Origin: JAICYJ01 sp963797565
GTDB lineage: Bacteria > Actinomycetota > Thermoleophilia > Gaiellales > JAICJC01
Assembly (NCBI GenBank): GCA_963797565.1
Contig: CAWCPM010000005.1
Coordinates: 1-64,000, forward strand
DNA: 64,000 nt
Direction: 5' to 3'
Shown here: one piece after another, positions 15,725-25,583 of the stretch
Layout of the letters: every line of letters starts with the position of its first letter
Position numbering within the stretch: position 1 is the stretch's first letter
Translations under genes and position numbers: made by a program
Notes under the pieces: model-generated
What the model saw: only the letters and a program-made list of their open reading frames with translations
What the model was told of the DNA's origin: nothing
The model's database searches: none

Positions 15725-17413
15725 ATGCGGCTGGTCAGTATCAGGTGGTGGCTTCCGCTCGCATTCACTCTGATCGCTGCGGGGACGGCGGCCGGCGTCG
15801 GGGTGCTGCTGAATCAGCGGGCTGAGGCGGCGTTCCAGGCGCGCACCCATCAGCTGGCGGTGGGCGACGCGGTTTACGCCGGCAACCTCCTGCAGCGGCA
15901 GGGTTCGAGCTCTGCTGATGTGCCAGCCGTCGCGGACCGACAGAACCTGGCGCTGTTCATCGTTGACCAGCACGGAGGCCTGCTGAGCTCGCAGATCTCA
16001 CATGGCGTGCTATTCAGCCAGGTGCCTGACGTCTCCGCGGCCGTCGCGGCCGTCGGTGAGCTTCGCCGCTATGTGCGAGACACACAGGCTGGAGGCACGG
16101 TGGTCGGACTCCGGTTTCCGTTGAGGAATGCGGTGCTGGTGGCCTATCGTCCGAGTTCTTCGGCGGCGGCGGAGGCGGCCGTCGTCCGCCACGAGGTTGT
16201 TCGAAGCGCGGCGATAGCCGGCCTGGGTGGTGCGCTAGTCGGGATCCTTATTGCCGGCTTGGTGGCCCGTAGGGTGCGGAAAATCGCCGACACCGCTGCT
16301 GCGATCCAGAGCGGCGACTTCTCGCGCTCGCTACAACCTCGCTTTCCCGACGAGATCGGCAGCCTCGCTACTGCGGTCGACCAGATGCAGCACCAGCTTG
16401 GCGCGTCGTTTTCGCACCTGGAGTTTGAGCGAGACCGGCTGGGGGCGATTCTGGAGCGGCTGCACGACGGCGTTATCACCGTCGATGAAGCCGGATGCGT
16501 TGAGTATGCGAACCCGACCGCGCAGCAGTTCGCTGGGGACTTCCAGTTCGTGGTTGGTAAGCCGATCAGTGAGCCGTGGCCGGATATCGATCTGCGTGAT
16601 GTCGTCCGCGAGGTCGGAGACGTTGGTGGCCCGGTGGAACGGCGCCTCCGACATGGCGGGCGCACTTTCGACCTGGTCGCTCTGGCCCCGGCGACGTCAC
16701 AGCGAACGGTGATCCTGGTGCTGACCGACGTGTCTGAGAAAGAACGGCGGGAACGGGCGGAGCGTGAGTTCGTCGCCAATGCCGCGCATGAGCTGCGCAC
16801 GCCGACAGCGACGATCCTCAGTTCGATCGAGGCGATCGACAACGGCGGGGAGGAAGACCCGACGGTGCGCAGACGGTTTCTCGGTCACATCCGGCGTGAA
16901 GCGAAACGGTTGGCCCGTTTGTCGACTGCGATGCTGACGCTCGCGCGTGCCCAGACCAATACGGAGCCGATACTGATGAGCGCCGTCTTGGTAGGGCCAC
17001 TGCTCGACGAGTCCGTGGCCGCCGTCGATCTGCATGGCCTGCAGCTGCACATCTCGTGCCCGGACGATTTGCGCGTTGCCGCGAATCGCGATCTTGCCTA
17101 CCACATGTTCTGCAACCTGCTGGCGAACGCAGCGAAGCACGGAGCTTCATCCGTGCGGGTCGAGGCTACCCAGAACGGGCGCGGGGTCACAATCACGATC
17201 CGCGATGACGGCCCAGGCATCCCGAAGGATCAGCAGGATCTGATCTTCGACCGGTTCTACCGCGGTGGCGGTCGCGACTCGGACGGGTTCGGACTCGGGC
17301 TAGCTATCGTCCGCGAAGTCGCAACGGTGTTGGGCGGACAGGTAGAGGCGAGCAGTAGCGCCTCTGGAACAACCATCGAGGTCACCCTGCTGACATGGCC
17401 GGAGGGCGAATGA
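15725..17413 (+). CDS. sensor histidine kinase with HAMP and PAS domains
   Basis: 562 residues. A membrane helix at about 9-29, an extracytoplasmic sensor region of about 120 residues, a second helix near 160-180, then HAMP (RRVRKIADTAAAIQSGDFSR), a PAS domain (RLHDGVITVDEAGCVEYANP), HisKA with the phospho-His in FVANAAHELRTPTATI, and HATPase (N box NLLANAAKHG; G boxes DDGPGIP and GFGLGLAI). All catalytic motifs are intact. The stop overlaps the response-regulator ATG. The stimulus is unknown; the neighbouring secreted PPC-NHL genes are possible targets. Confidence 0.92.
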   Translation: MRLVSIRWWLPLAFTLIAAGTAAGVGVLLNQRAEAAFQARTHQLAVGDAVYAGNLLQRQGSSSADVPAVADRQNLALFIVDQHGGLLSSQISHGVLFSQVPDVSAAVAAVGELRRYVRDTQAGGTVVGLRFPLRNAVLVAYRPSSSAAAEAAVVRHEVVRSAAIAGLGGALVGILIAGLVARRVRKIADTAAAIQSGDFSRSLQPRFPDEIGSLATAVDQMQHQLGASFSHLEFERDRLGAILERLHDGVITVDEAGCVEYANPTAQQFAGDFQFVVGKPISEPWPDIDLRDVVREVGDVGGPVERRLRHGGRTFDLVALAPATSQRTVILVLTDVSEKERRERAEREFVANAAHELRTPTATILSSIEAIDNGGEEDPTVRRRFLGHIRREAKRLARLSTAMLTLARAQTNTEPILMSAVLVGPLLDESVAAVDLHGLQLHISCPDDLRVAANRDLAYHMFCNLLANAAKHGASSVRVEATQNGRGVTITIRDDGPGIPKDQQDLIFDRFYRGGGRDSDGFGLGLAIVREVATVLGGQVEASSSASGTTIEVTLLTWPEGE

Positions 17414-18105
17414 GCGGCGAACGCGTGCTGATCGTCGATGACGAACGGCCGCTTCTGGAGGCAGTCGCGCACCATCTCCGGCAAGCCGGCTACCAGTTGG
17501 AGGTGGCGACCAGCGCGGAGGAGGCGCTCGATCGCCTGGCCGCAGGCGCCTTCGACGTCGGCATCTTCGATGTCATGCTGCCCGGCATCTCAGGCTTCGA
17601 ATTGTGCCGCCGTGTCCGGCACATGGGAGATATGCCTGTGATCATGCTGACGGCGCGGGACGCGGAGGATGATCGCGTCGAAGGGCTCGATTCGGGTGCC
17701 GACGACTATGTTGTGAAGCCGTTCTCCCATCGCGAGTTGGTCAGTCGACTACAAGCGCTGCTTCGCCGTCGAGAGCTGGACGCGGCGGCCGCAACCAGAC
17801 CTCAGCAACTGCTCGTAGGCAAGCTTCAGATCGACCGGTCCCGTCGCCGAGTCACTTGGGATGCGAGGCGGCTGCACCTGACACCGTCCGAGTATGAGCT
17901 GGTCGAGATCCTCGCGGTGGCCGAGGGACGGACGGTTCCACGGACTGAGATCGTGCGAGGATTGTGGGACAGTGACCACACAGGCGATGAGCGGGTTTGC
18001 GATGTGCACGTCCACTCGATCCGCCAAAAGCTGCGCCAGGCCGGAGGTGATCCGGCGGTCATCCAAACCATCCGTGGCGTCGGATACGCGCTTCGCGCCA
18101 CCTAG
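17410..18105 (+). CDS. OmpR/PhoB-family response regulator
   Basis: 231 residues. The receiver domain has the acidic pair VDDE, phosphoacceptor Asp in IFDVMLPG and Lys in VVKPF. The C-terminal winged helix (LTPSEYELVEIL, HVHSIRQKLRQAGGDPAVIQ, TIRGVGYAL) is typical of OmpR. I took the ATG that overlaps the kinase stop (ATGA) over an in-frame start five codons earlier, because MSGERVLIVDDE is the family beginning. Confidence 0.93.
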   Translation: MSGERVLIVDDERPLLEAVAHHLRQAGYQLEVATSAEEALDRLAAGAFDVGIFDVMLPGISGFELCRRVRHMGDMPVIMLTARDAEDDRVEGLDSGADDYVVKPFSHRELVSRLQALLRRRELDAAAATRPQQLLVGKLQIDRSRRRVTWDARRLHLTPSEYELVEILAVAEGRTVPRTEIVRGLWDSDHTGDERVCDVHVHSIRQKLRQAGGDPAVIQTIRGVGYALRAT

Positions 18106-18119
18106 CGATCCTCGATCGC

Positions 18120-18395
18120 CTATCCGCCTCCTGAAGCCGGCTCGTCTGCGCCGGCAGGACGAAACCGTTCCGGCGACCGAACGAACCAAACCAGAAAGGC
18201 CCATAGTGGATACAGAATCACAGACCATGCGAGAATCGGAAGCACCGACCGGGCGATGACCAGCCAACCAACTCCAGCCAGTGCGGTGGCCGCGACGCAG
18301 TACCAGACGAACCGGTGAAACTCCCGACTGGAGTTCAGCGCACGTTTCCCTACCCCACCGGCGGTTGGCGAGGGCTCACCCGAAGTTCTCTCACC
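18120..18395 (-). CDS. two-helix membrane protein frame lacking a canonical start
   Basis: An open frame of about 90 codons with protein-like composition: SREFHRFVWYCVAATALAG, a short loop, PILAWSVILYPLWAFLVWFV, then a basic tail (RSPERFRPAGADEP). Two clear membrane helices resemble small 2TM proteins. No ATG, GTG or TTG lies upstream of the first helix before the in-frame TAG at 18396-18398, which is inside the end of the NHL gene. It could start at a non-canonical codon, be a 5'-truncated remnant, or need correction. Confidence 0.35.
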   Translation of the reverse strand, partial: GERTSGEPSPTAGGVGKRALNSSREFHRFVWYCVAATALAGVGWLVIARSVLPILAWSVILYPLWAFLVWFVRSPERFRPAGADEPASGGG

Positions 18396-20757
18396 CTATC
18401 GCGTAGTTTTCGACACGGTTGTTGTAGGTGTCGCATACCGACAGCGTCGTGCCGGTGATTTCGAGCTTGGTGGGGTAGTTGAACTGCCCGTGGGCGGTTC
18501 CCAGGCTGCCGAACGTCTGCAGCACCGAGCCGGCGGGCGAGAACTCGACCAGCCGGTTCTGGTTGGTGTCGGAAACCCAGATGTTTCCGCTTCCATCCAC
18601 CGCGATCCCTTGCGGGCCGTGCAATGAGCCGAAGCTCTTGATGAGGCCACCGGTGGTGGCATCGAGCTCGACTACACGATTGTCGCCGGTGTCGGCGACG
18701 TAGACAGTGTTCCCGACGACGGTCAGATCCTTTGGGCTCTTGACGACGCCAGCCGCGCTCGTCCAGGTGGTGGTCAGGGTGCTCGTGTCCCAAAGCTCGA
18801 TGCGGTTGTTGAACGTGTCCGCCACAACGACGTTGGCCCCAGCTGAGTCGATCGCAAACGGCCAGTGCAGTTGATCTGCCCCGCTTCCGAGCTTACCCGC
18901 CTTCTTGCCAGTCGGGTTTCCCTGCGTGTTGAATTCGGTCAGGCGGTTGTTCTTCGTATCCGCGACCCAGATCGTGTTGGAGACGCCGTTTAGGGTGACA
19001 TCCCGTGGCCAGTTCATGCCCAGCAGGTCGGTTGCCAACCAGCCGCGATGGCCGATCACCTGCTCGAAGGCGCCCGAGGAGGTCGCGAATTTCTGGATCC
19101 GCTGGTTGACGGAGTCGGCGACGTAGGTGTCGTTGGCGCCGACCGCCTCGCCGGAGGGCTCGTTGAATCCGCCGTCGGCGGGGCCGACGCCGCCGTAGGT
19201 CTGTTGGAAGCTGCCGGTGTTGGAGAAGCGGGAGACGTGGAATCCCCACAGATCCGCCCCGTACACCTGTGGCGAGGTGCCCGACCCGACCGCCACGCGG
19301 CGAAGCTGGAAGAACTGGCCGTTGCCGGTTCCGGCGCTGCCCATCTGGCGGATGAACGTGCCGGTGGGTGTGAACTCTTCGATGCGTTCGTTGTCGGAGT
19401 CTGCGACGTAGACGTTGTTTGCGGCGTCGAGTTCGACGCCGTAGGGCCGGTTGAACTGGCCGGCGGCCGTGCCCTTCGCGCCCCAGGCGCGGATGAATGT
19501 GAACGTTGGCGAGAACTCGACCATCCGGTTGTTGGCGAAGTCGGCCACGTAGATGTCGCCGGAAGAGTCGGTGGCGGCGTCGCGTGGCGCGTTCAGCTGG
19601 CCGTTGCCGTTTCCGATTGGCGCCTTGTACTGGCGGATGAGTGTGCCGGTGGGGGTGAACAGCGAGATCGTGTTCTGGGCGTCGTCGGAGGTGAGGATGA
19701 TCGGGTTGCCGGCCGCGTCGACGCCGGCGCTGATGCCGATGATCGAGGTGAACCGGAACGACCAGGTGGAGAGCCAGTGGCCGCTGGTCGCGTCCAGCAC
19801 CTGCACTCGGTTGTATTCCGTATCGGCGACGTAGACCTTCCCGTTCAGGTAGGCAAGGTCGCGCGGATTCTGGAACGTGCCGTTTGCCTTCGGTCCGCGC
19901 ACGCCGGCGCGCCAAAGCTGGCTGCCGTCAGGCGCGTAGGCGGCCACCTGGTCGTTGCCGGTGTCGGCGATGTAGAGATTCCCGGAGGGGTCGACATCAA
20001 GCCCTGACGGATACATGCTCGCCTCGCCCTGTCCATTCCCGAGCGTCGAGGCATAGACCGGCTTTGAGACCGTCGTCGCGGTGCCGAGCTGGACGGTCGC
20101 TGTGTAGCTGGCCGCGCCGCTGGCCGCTTTCACGTTGATCTTCCAGGTACCGCTGGTGCTCGCCTGGTAGGTCAGTGTCTTTGGCTTGGCCGAGCTGGTC
20201 GAAGAGGCGACGACGCTGCCGCTGGGGTTCTTCAAGAAGAGCGTGAGGTTCGCGCCGGCGTTGTCCCAATCGAGGTTGACGGTGATTGACGCGGGGGCGC
20301 TCACATTGAATGAGTCCACAGCAAGCTTCGTGCCGGAGGCGTCCAATGATCCGGTGAAGCTGAAGCTCGTCCCGGACGTGTTGGTCGTCGTGCCGGCCGT
20401 GGCCGTGTAGGTGGAAGAGCCTGTGAGTGCCTTGACGCCGAACTTCCATGTGCCGGTGCTGGTGGCGGTATAGGTGATCGTCTTTGGCTTGGCCGCCGAC
20501 GTGTCCGTCTTGGCGGAGGTGCCATCCGGCTTGTAGAGGTAAAGACCGAGGTTTGCAGACGTGTCCGCCCAGTCGAGCGACACCGTGATGGTGTCGCCCT
20601 GGGTCGCGGTGAACGTGCGAAAGTTCCACTTCGTTCCAGTCGCGCTGACCGAACCGGTGTAGGTCTGCGACGCGGCGGCGCCGCTCGCCGGAACAACGAG
20701 TGCCACGACCAGCCCGACCATGAGTAGCCGGACCATGCTGGAACGCCAGAGCTTCAT
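18391..20757 (-). CDS. secreted PPC-domain and NHL-repeat beta-propeller protein
   Basis: 788 residues. Signal peptide (SMVRLLMVGLVVALVVPASG, cut near AAA-SQ), then two pre-peptidase C-terminal-like domains (residues 32-135 and 140-240; TDTSAN/WDNAGANLTLFLKNPSG pattern), then ten or more NHL repeats (for example SGNLYIADTGNDQVAAYAPD) making one or two propellers to the C-terminus. Such proteins are exported and bind ligands or surfaces; no enzyme motif is visible. I used the ATG after GGAGG giving MKLWRSS. A divergent paralogue begins 140 bases away. Confidence 0.85.
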   Translation of the reverse strand: MKLWRSSMVRLLMVGLVVALVVPASGAAASQTYTGSVSATGTKWNFRTFTATQGDTITVSLDWADTSANLGLYLYKPDGTSAKTDTSAAKPKTITYTATSTGTWKFGVKALTGSSTYTATAGTTTNTSGTSFSFTGSLDASGTKLAVDSFNVSAPASITVNLDWDNAGANLTLFLKNPSGSVVASSTSSAKPKTLTYQASTSGTWKINVKAASGAASYTATVQLGTATTVSKPVYASTLGNGQGEASMYPSGLDVDPSGNLYIADTGNDQVAAYAPDGSQLWRAGVRGPKANGTFQNPRDLAYLNGKVYVADTEYNRVQVLDATSGHWLSTWSFRFTSIIGISAGVDAAGNPIILTSDDAQNTISLFTPTGTLIRQYKAPIGNGNGQLNAPRDAATDSSGDIYVADFANNRMVEFSPTFTFIRAWGAKGTAAGQFNRPYGVELDAANNVYVADSDNERIEEFTPTGTFIRQMGSAGTGNGQFFQLRRVAVGSGTSPQVYGADLWGFHVSRFSNTGSFQQTYGGVGPADGGFNEPSGEAVGANDTYVADSVNQRIQKFATSSGAFEQVIGHRGWLATDLLGMNWPRDVTLNGVSNTIWVADTKNNRLTEFNTQGNPTGKKAGKLGSGADQLHWPFAIDSAGANVVVADTFNNRIELWDTSTLTTTWTSAAGVVKSPKDLTVVGNTVYVADTGDNRVVELDATTGGLIKSFGSLHGPQGIAVDGSGNIWVSDTNQNRLVEFSPAGSVLQTFGSLGTAHGQFNYPTKLEITGTTLSVCDTYNNRVENYAIG

Positions 20758-20897
20758 GCCATCCTCCTTCGTCTGCCTCGCAACGACTGTACGAGTCCTC
20801 CTGCGGCGGGACAAGGAAGATCAAGGGATCTGAACAGACAAGCCCGACACGCGCGCGTACGCTTCGGACACATCACCGCACAGGGGGGTAGCACAGC

Positions 20898-23315
20898 GTG
20901 GGCAAGCGCGGATATCTCGTTCTCTTCGCATCGCTGGTCGCGATGCTCGTCGTCATCCCCGCTGCCGCGGCGGACACGGCAACATCGACGTTTACCGGGA
21001 ACGTCTCGGCTAGCGGCACGAAGACGAAGACGTTCTCCTTCAACGTGACCCAGACCGGCACGATCACCGCCAGCCTGGGATGGACGGATACCAGCGCGAA
21101 CCTCGACCTGTTCCTGGTGCAGCCGGGCGGGGGCGACGTGGCAAAGGCGACGTCGACGACGGCCAACCCCGAGACGATCAGCTACTCGGCGACCCAGACC
21201 GGTACCTGGAAGATCCGCGTCCGTGCCACCAGCGGGGGCAGCGACTTCACCGCGACGGTCATCTATCCGGTCTCAGCGACCAGCGGCAATGGCATCGCGA
21301 CCTTTTCCAAATCGATCGGCTTCAGCGGCCCGGCTGGTCTCTACGCATACGGGATGGACTGGGACTCGACCGACAACACGATCTTGGTCGGTGACTATTG
21401 GAACTACCGCGTCTGGCGCTACCACACGGATGGCACGCTGGCGAGTTCCACACCCGTCTCACAGCACGCGCTGGGCGGCCTCTCGGGCGGCATCACCGCC
21501 CCCTACGACGTCGAAGCCGATCCGACCGATCTCAACTCGAACGGACTGGCGGCGCTGTGGGTGGCCGATCAGGGCAGCTCGCGGATTGTCGAGTTCGACC
21601 ACAACGGCAACTGGCTGCAGACGATCGGCAAGCTGAACAGCGGTCAGGCCAGCGGTACCGACGCGAAGCATCCCGGTCAGACCTATCCCTACGGCTGTGG
21701 CGGGGGCGACATGCACATCCCCACCCACATCCTGGTCGACACGGTCTTCTCCACGCACTACATCTACGTGTCCGACCCGAACTGCCGGGCCGTCTACATC
21801 TACGACCATCAGGGCGGCTTTCACGGAGCGCTTGACTGGACGGGATCTGGCGTAGGCACGCCGATTCCGCGCGGCGTGGCCGAAGACGCGGCCGGCAACA
21901 TCTATGTCGCCGAGTTCAACTCCCGCAGGATCTTCGTCTTTGACCCGAGCACGAAGAAGATCATCGGGTCGATCGGGCCCCAGTCTGACATGAACGACGT
22001 ACGGGGAATCGACATCGATCAGACGCATCATCTGATCTACACGGTCGGCGCCTACTGGAACCGCACATACGAGTTCTCCTACGACCCGGCGAAGGTGTCC
22101 GCAGGCACGGGAGCGTCAAGCGTCGTGGGTAAGTTCGTGAACGAGTGGCGCAACACCGATGGCACCAACTATGCCTCCGGACACCAGGCGTTCGACTCGA
22201 TCCGCTTCCCGGCTGTCGACGGCCAAGGCAACGTGTACACCGGCGAGACCTGGGGCTGCGACACCTACTGCACCGGCACCGCCTACGGCTACGGCGTTGA
22301 GAAGTTCCAACCCGGCAACATCGCCAACTTCCCCAACTGCAACGCCACCAACGCCACCAACGCGGTCAACACGTGCGCCGGTGCCACACGGCTGTCCTGG
22401 TCGACGGGCCCACAGCCGCCGCCGCGCGGCGGGTTCAACCAGCAAAACGGCATCGCCATCGACAGCTCGGACAACCTCTACGTGGTCGACACCTTCGAGC
22501 AGCGCGTGCAGAAGTTCGACCTCAGCTCGACCTGCACGGCTCCGGGCAGCTGTCCGGCCTGGATGCTCGAGTGGGGATCGCGCAAGCCTGCCACACCAAC
22601 ATCGGACGGCTTCGGATACCCGCGGGCCTTCACCTTCGGCGATGACGGGCGCATCTGGGTCGGCGATAACAACAACGACGTGATGGCCTTCACGACGGGC
22701 GGATCGTTCGTGCACCGCTTCGGCTCACAGGGCAAGGGCGCCGGCCAGTTCTCCGGCGGTGTTCAGGGCATCGCCGTCGAGGGCGGCAAGGTGTACGCAA
22801 CCGATGTCGGCGGCTGCCGGCTGCAGGTCTTCGACGAGACGAAGCTGCTCTCGGCGACGAGCATCGCAAACGCTCCCTCGGGCACGCTGCTCGAGAACCT
22901 GGGCGGCTGCGGCGCCTCCGTTGGCCAGATGCTCGCGCCACGCGGCATCGCCGTCGACGCGGCGAACAACGCCGTCTTCGTCGCCGAGACCGGGAACAAC
23001 CGCATCACCCGCTGGAACCTCTCGACGAACACGGCGACGGTGTTCAAGCCAATTTGCGGCGGCAAGGGCCTCGCCCAGCCGTGGGGCATCACCTGGGATC
23101 CCAGCCATACCTGGCTCTACATAGGCGACGTCAAGAACGCCCGGATCGTGCGGATGAAGCCCGACGGCTCCAGCTGCCAGGTCGTCGTCACCCAGGCCGA
23201 TCTCCCCTCGGGCGATCAGTTCCTCGGCTCGAACTTCATCCAGTTCGACAGTGCTGGGCGCATGTGGGTCAGCGACAACAGCCGACACGTCTATGGCTTC
23301 ACGATCACCGGCTAG
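20898..23315 (+). CDS. secreted PPC-domain and NHL-repeat protein, divergent paralogue
   Basis: 805 residues from a GTG. The signal peptide is LVLFASLVAMLVVIPAAAA, then one PPC domain (residues 27-125; SLGWTDTSANLDLFLVQPGG) and a long NHL-type propeller region (about 130-800) with inserts. One insert bears paired Cys (CDTYCTG, CNATNATNAVNTC), possibly extracellular disulphides. It shares the sequence TDTSANL with its neighbour but has one PPC domain rather than two. The two genes diverge from a 140-base region, suggesting joint control. Confidence 0.85.
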   Translation: MGKRGYLVLFASLVAMLVVIPAAAADTATSTFTGNVSASGTKTKTFSFNVTQTGTITASLGWTDTSANLDLFLVQPGGGDVAKATSTTANPETISYSATQTGTWKIRVRATSGGSDFTATVIYPVSATSGNGIATFSKSIGFSGPAGLYAYGMDWDSTDNTILVGDYWNYRVWRYHTDGTLASSTPVSQHALGGLSGGITAPYDVEADPTDLNSNGLAALWVADQGSSRIVEFDHNGNWLQTIGKLNSGQASGTDAKHPGQTYPYGCGGGDMHIPTHILVDTVFSTHYIYVSDPNCRAVYIYDHQGGFHGALDWTGSGVGTPIPRGVAEDAAGNIYVAEFNSRRIFVFDPSTKKIIGSIGPQSDMNDVRGIDIDQTHHLIYTVGAYWNRTYEFSYDPAKVSAGTGASSVVGKFVNEWRNTDGTNYASGHQAFDSIRFPAVDGQGNVYTGETWGCDTYCTGTAYGYGVEKFQPGNIANFPNCNATNATNAVNTCAGATRLSWSTGPQPPPRGGFNQQNGIAIDSSDNLYVVDTFEQRVQKFDLSSTCTAPGSCPAWMLEWGSRKPATPTSDGFGYPRAFTFGDDGRIWVGDNNNDVMAFTTGGSFVHRFGSQGKGAGQFSGGVQGIAVEGGKVYATDVGGCRLQVFDETKLLSATSIANAPSGTLLENLGGCGASVGQMLAPRGIAVDAANNAVFVAETGNNRITRWNLSTNTATVFKPICGGKGLAQPWGITWDPSHTWLYIGDVKNARIVRMKPDGSSCQVVVTQADLPSGDQFLGSNFIQFDSAGRMWVSDNSRHVYGFTITG

Positions 23316-23339
23316 CCCTCCGACCAGTTGGTCTGCCCC

Positions 23340-23372
23340 CGGAGTGCCCGCCCGAAGCCGGCGGGCACTCCG
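23340..23372 (+). terminator. 13-bp hairpin after the PPC-NHL gene
   Basis: CGGAGTGCCCGCC and GGCGGGCACTCCG flank a seven-base loop, 25 bases after the stop. The stem is perfect but is followed by AAATCC rather than a T-tract, so terminator function is likely but not certain. Confidence 0.6.
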
Positions 23373-23456
23373 AAATCCTCGGGGGTATGCCTCGGTGTGC
23401 CGCGACCAGCCGCCCGAGCCGATCATCCTCGGCGAACACGGGTAAGCCGGCTCGCC

Positions 23457-24365
23457 GTGCTGCTTTCGTTCCCCAGTCCATCGAGTCCCTACATATTCGA
23501 GCTAGGCCCGCTGCAGCCTCGCTGGTATGGCGTACTGCTCGCGTGTGGGGTGATCATCGGGGGATGGCTTGCGCGACGGGAAATGCGCCGGCGAGGCATC
23601 GATCCAGAGCTCGCCTATCCGATCGCCGTCTGGGGCGTGCCGTTCGGCCTGGTCGGAGCGCGGCTCTATCACGTGCTGACGGACTGGGCCGGGTTTTGGC
23701 CGCACCATCTCGCCGACGTGCCAAAGATCTGGCAGGGAGGCCTCGGCATCTGGGGCGCCGTTCTGGGTGGAATGCTCGGCGTCTGGATCGGTAGCCGCCG
23801 GGTCCGACTCCCATTTTGGCTGGTAGCCGATTGCATCGCTCCGGGATTGATCCTCGCCCAAGCACTTGGTCGATGGGGCAACTACGCCAACCAAGAGCTC
23901 TACGGCCATCCCTCAAGCCTGCCGTGGGCGGTTGCGATCGATCCCGCACACCGCTACCTCCCCTACCAAGCCTTTTCGACCTTCCAGCCGATGTTCTTGT
24001 ATGAGTCGATCTGGGATGCCGCATCATGCCTTGTGCTGATCTGGTTCGCCCGGCGGTATTGGCAGCGAGTCCCGATGGGCACGGTGTTCGCCCTCTACGT
24101 CGCGCTCTACTGCACGATCCGTCTTCCACTCGAGACCATGAAGATCGACCCAGCCGATCACATCCTCGGACAGCGCATAAACGTCTGGGTCTCCCTCGTC
24201 GCACTCGTAATCGGAATGGGCTGGTTTCTGCTCTGCTTTCGCGGCCGACGCCCCGACGAGACCAGCCCAGCGCGCGTCGTCGCAGCAGTTCCTTTGCACA
24301 CTCCGACTCTTCGGCCGGAGACCGCGATCGCCGCCCGCCGAGCATCCAAGCAGCGCAGAAAATGA
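23457..24365 (+). CDS. lgt: prolipoprotein diacylglyceryl transferase
   Basis: 302 residues, seven membrane helices. It transfers diacylglycerol from phosphatidylglycerol to the lipobox Cys of prolipoproteins. The signature GRWGNYANQELYG is near residue 140, and the catalytic His-containing LVGARLYHVLTDW is present. The frame is open further upstream, but the family-like start is the GTG giving VLLSFPSPSSPYIFELGP. An island-borne lgt is unusual for a housekeeping function; a second copy may exist in the core genome. Confidence 0.9.
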   Translation: MLLSFPSPSSPYIFELGPLQPRWYGVLLACGVIIGGWLARREMRRRGIDPELAYPIAVWGVPFGLVGARLYHVLTDWAGFWPHHLADVPKIWQGGLGIWGAVLGGMLGVWIGSRRVRLPFWLVADCIAPGLILAQALGRWGNYANQELYGHPSSLPWAVAIDPAHRYLPYQAFSTFQPMFLYESIWDAASCLVLIWFARRYWQRVPMGTVFALYVALYCTIRLPLETMKIDPADHILGQRINVWVSLVALVIGMGWFLLCFRGRRPDETSPARVVAAVPLHTPTLRPETAIAARRASKQRRK

Positions 24366-24514
24366 GGTCAGATATCGCCCTTCGGAAACGACCGCCCGAT
24401 CGATCACCCTGATTCGCGCTTGAGGTTTGTGCAGATCTCTTAACCGGGGCTGGAACTGAGGGCTCTCACCGTATCATTATGTCTAACTGGTGAAGATCGG
24501 CTCTCAGGAGAGAT

Positions 24515-25327
24515 ATGGATTACCACCTCGCGCGTTGGCTGAACGAGCTCATACACCACCATCCGCTCGCAGGCACGGTCGTGGCCGACTTCGCCAACTG
24601 GGGCGTGGTTCTTTTCGGCGTCCTGGCAGTCGGACTCTGGACGCTGTCTGCGCCCTACGGCGATGACGTCTACAAGCGCGCCTGTGCTTGCGGGCTCTCG
24701 GCGGCGGCGGTTGGATTGCTCGCTAATCAACTGATCATCGCGCTGTGGCACCGGCCGCGGCCCTACGAGGCGCACACGACCATTGTTCCGCTGCTGTCCC
24801 GAAGCCATGACGCCTCGTTTCCCAGCGATCATGCCAGTGCAGCGTTCGGCATCGCCTTCGCCGTCCTCTTCGTTGCTCGCCGCGCCGGCCTGTTCTTCCT
24901 CATATACGCGCTGCTGATCGGCAGCTCGCGCGTGCTGGCGGGGATGCACTATCCAAGCGATGTCCTAGCCGGCGTCGGTATCGGTCTGCTCGCGGCATAC
25001 CTCACCACCAGGCTTTACCGACCCTTGCTTTCGCCGGCGGTGCGCCTCGTTTCTCGGCTGACGGATCCTCTGCTCAGTGCCGCAGTGCGACTACCAGGCG
25101 TCTCCACGCTTGTCTTGCGACCGTCCGTCCGAGCCACGCTCGTCGCGACGGTCGGAGTCGCACTGCTCGTTCGCGTCGGCTTGGGGTTGCGGCACCACCT
25201 CTTCGACGAAATGGAGTTGCTCACGCTCGCCGCCCTCGCAGCCGTGGTCATCTTCGGCACCTCGCTAGCCATGCGCCGCTACTGGCCGTTCACCGGCGTG
25301 ATCGAAACGACGTCGCGGAGGGTCTAG
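24515..25327 (+). CDS. PAP2-superfamily membrane phosphatase (undecaprenyl-diphosphatase-like)
   Basis: 270 residues with about seven membrane helices. The three PAP2 motifs are present: WHRPRPYEAH, FPSDHASAAFG and SSRVLAGMHYPSDVLAG (catalytic His in both the second and third). It probably dephosphorylates undecaprenyl diphosphate or another lipid phosphate at the outer face of the membrane, as BcrC does. The C-terminal 80 residues extend beyond the usual BcrC length with two more helices. An AGGAGAG ribosome site precedes the ATG. Confidence 0.85.
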   Translation: MDYHLARWLNELIHHHPLAGTVVADFANWGVVLFGVLAVGLWTLSAPYGDDVYKRACACGLSAAAVGLLANQLIIALWHRPRPYEAHTTIVPLLSRSHDASFPSDHASAAFGIAFAVLFVARRAGLFFLIYALLIGSSRVLAGMHYPSDVLAGVGIGLLAAYLTTRLYRPLLSPAVRLVSRLTDPLLSAAVRLPGVSTLVLRPSVRATLVATVGVALLVRVGLGLRHHLFDEMELLTLAALAAVVIFGTSLAMRRYWPFTGVIETTSRRV

Positions 25328-25426
25328 ACGAGTCGCTCCCTGCGCTTCACTGCGACTCTGGGTTCTCGCATTGAAGCCCAATACGTATCGTTTCACGAAC
25401 CGTCTGTCGGGAGGTTCCACATCGTT

Positions 25427-25501
25427 TTGCTAGTTGGCATAGCCCTTATCCAGGTCGTCCTGGTCGGAGCCGGCATCCTGCTCAGCCGCCTCGATCGGTA
25501 A
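25427..25501 (+). CDS. possible single-helix microprotein
   Basis: A TTG-initiated 24-codon frame reading MLVGIALIQVVLVGAGILLS then RLDR, a single membrane helix ending in charged residues. GGGAGG lies 12 bases upstream, slightly far. It is in the gap after the PAP2 gene. Could be chance. Confidence 0.2.
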   Translation: MLVGIALIQVVLVGAGILLSRLDR

Positions 25502-25583
25502 CGGGCTGGGCGGTCAGTCTGGGCCTAGGGCATAGCCGTGTCCCGGTCCGACATTGACCCCGACACTGGAGCCGAGGTTGGCG

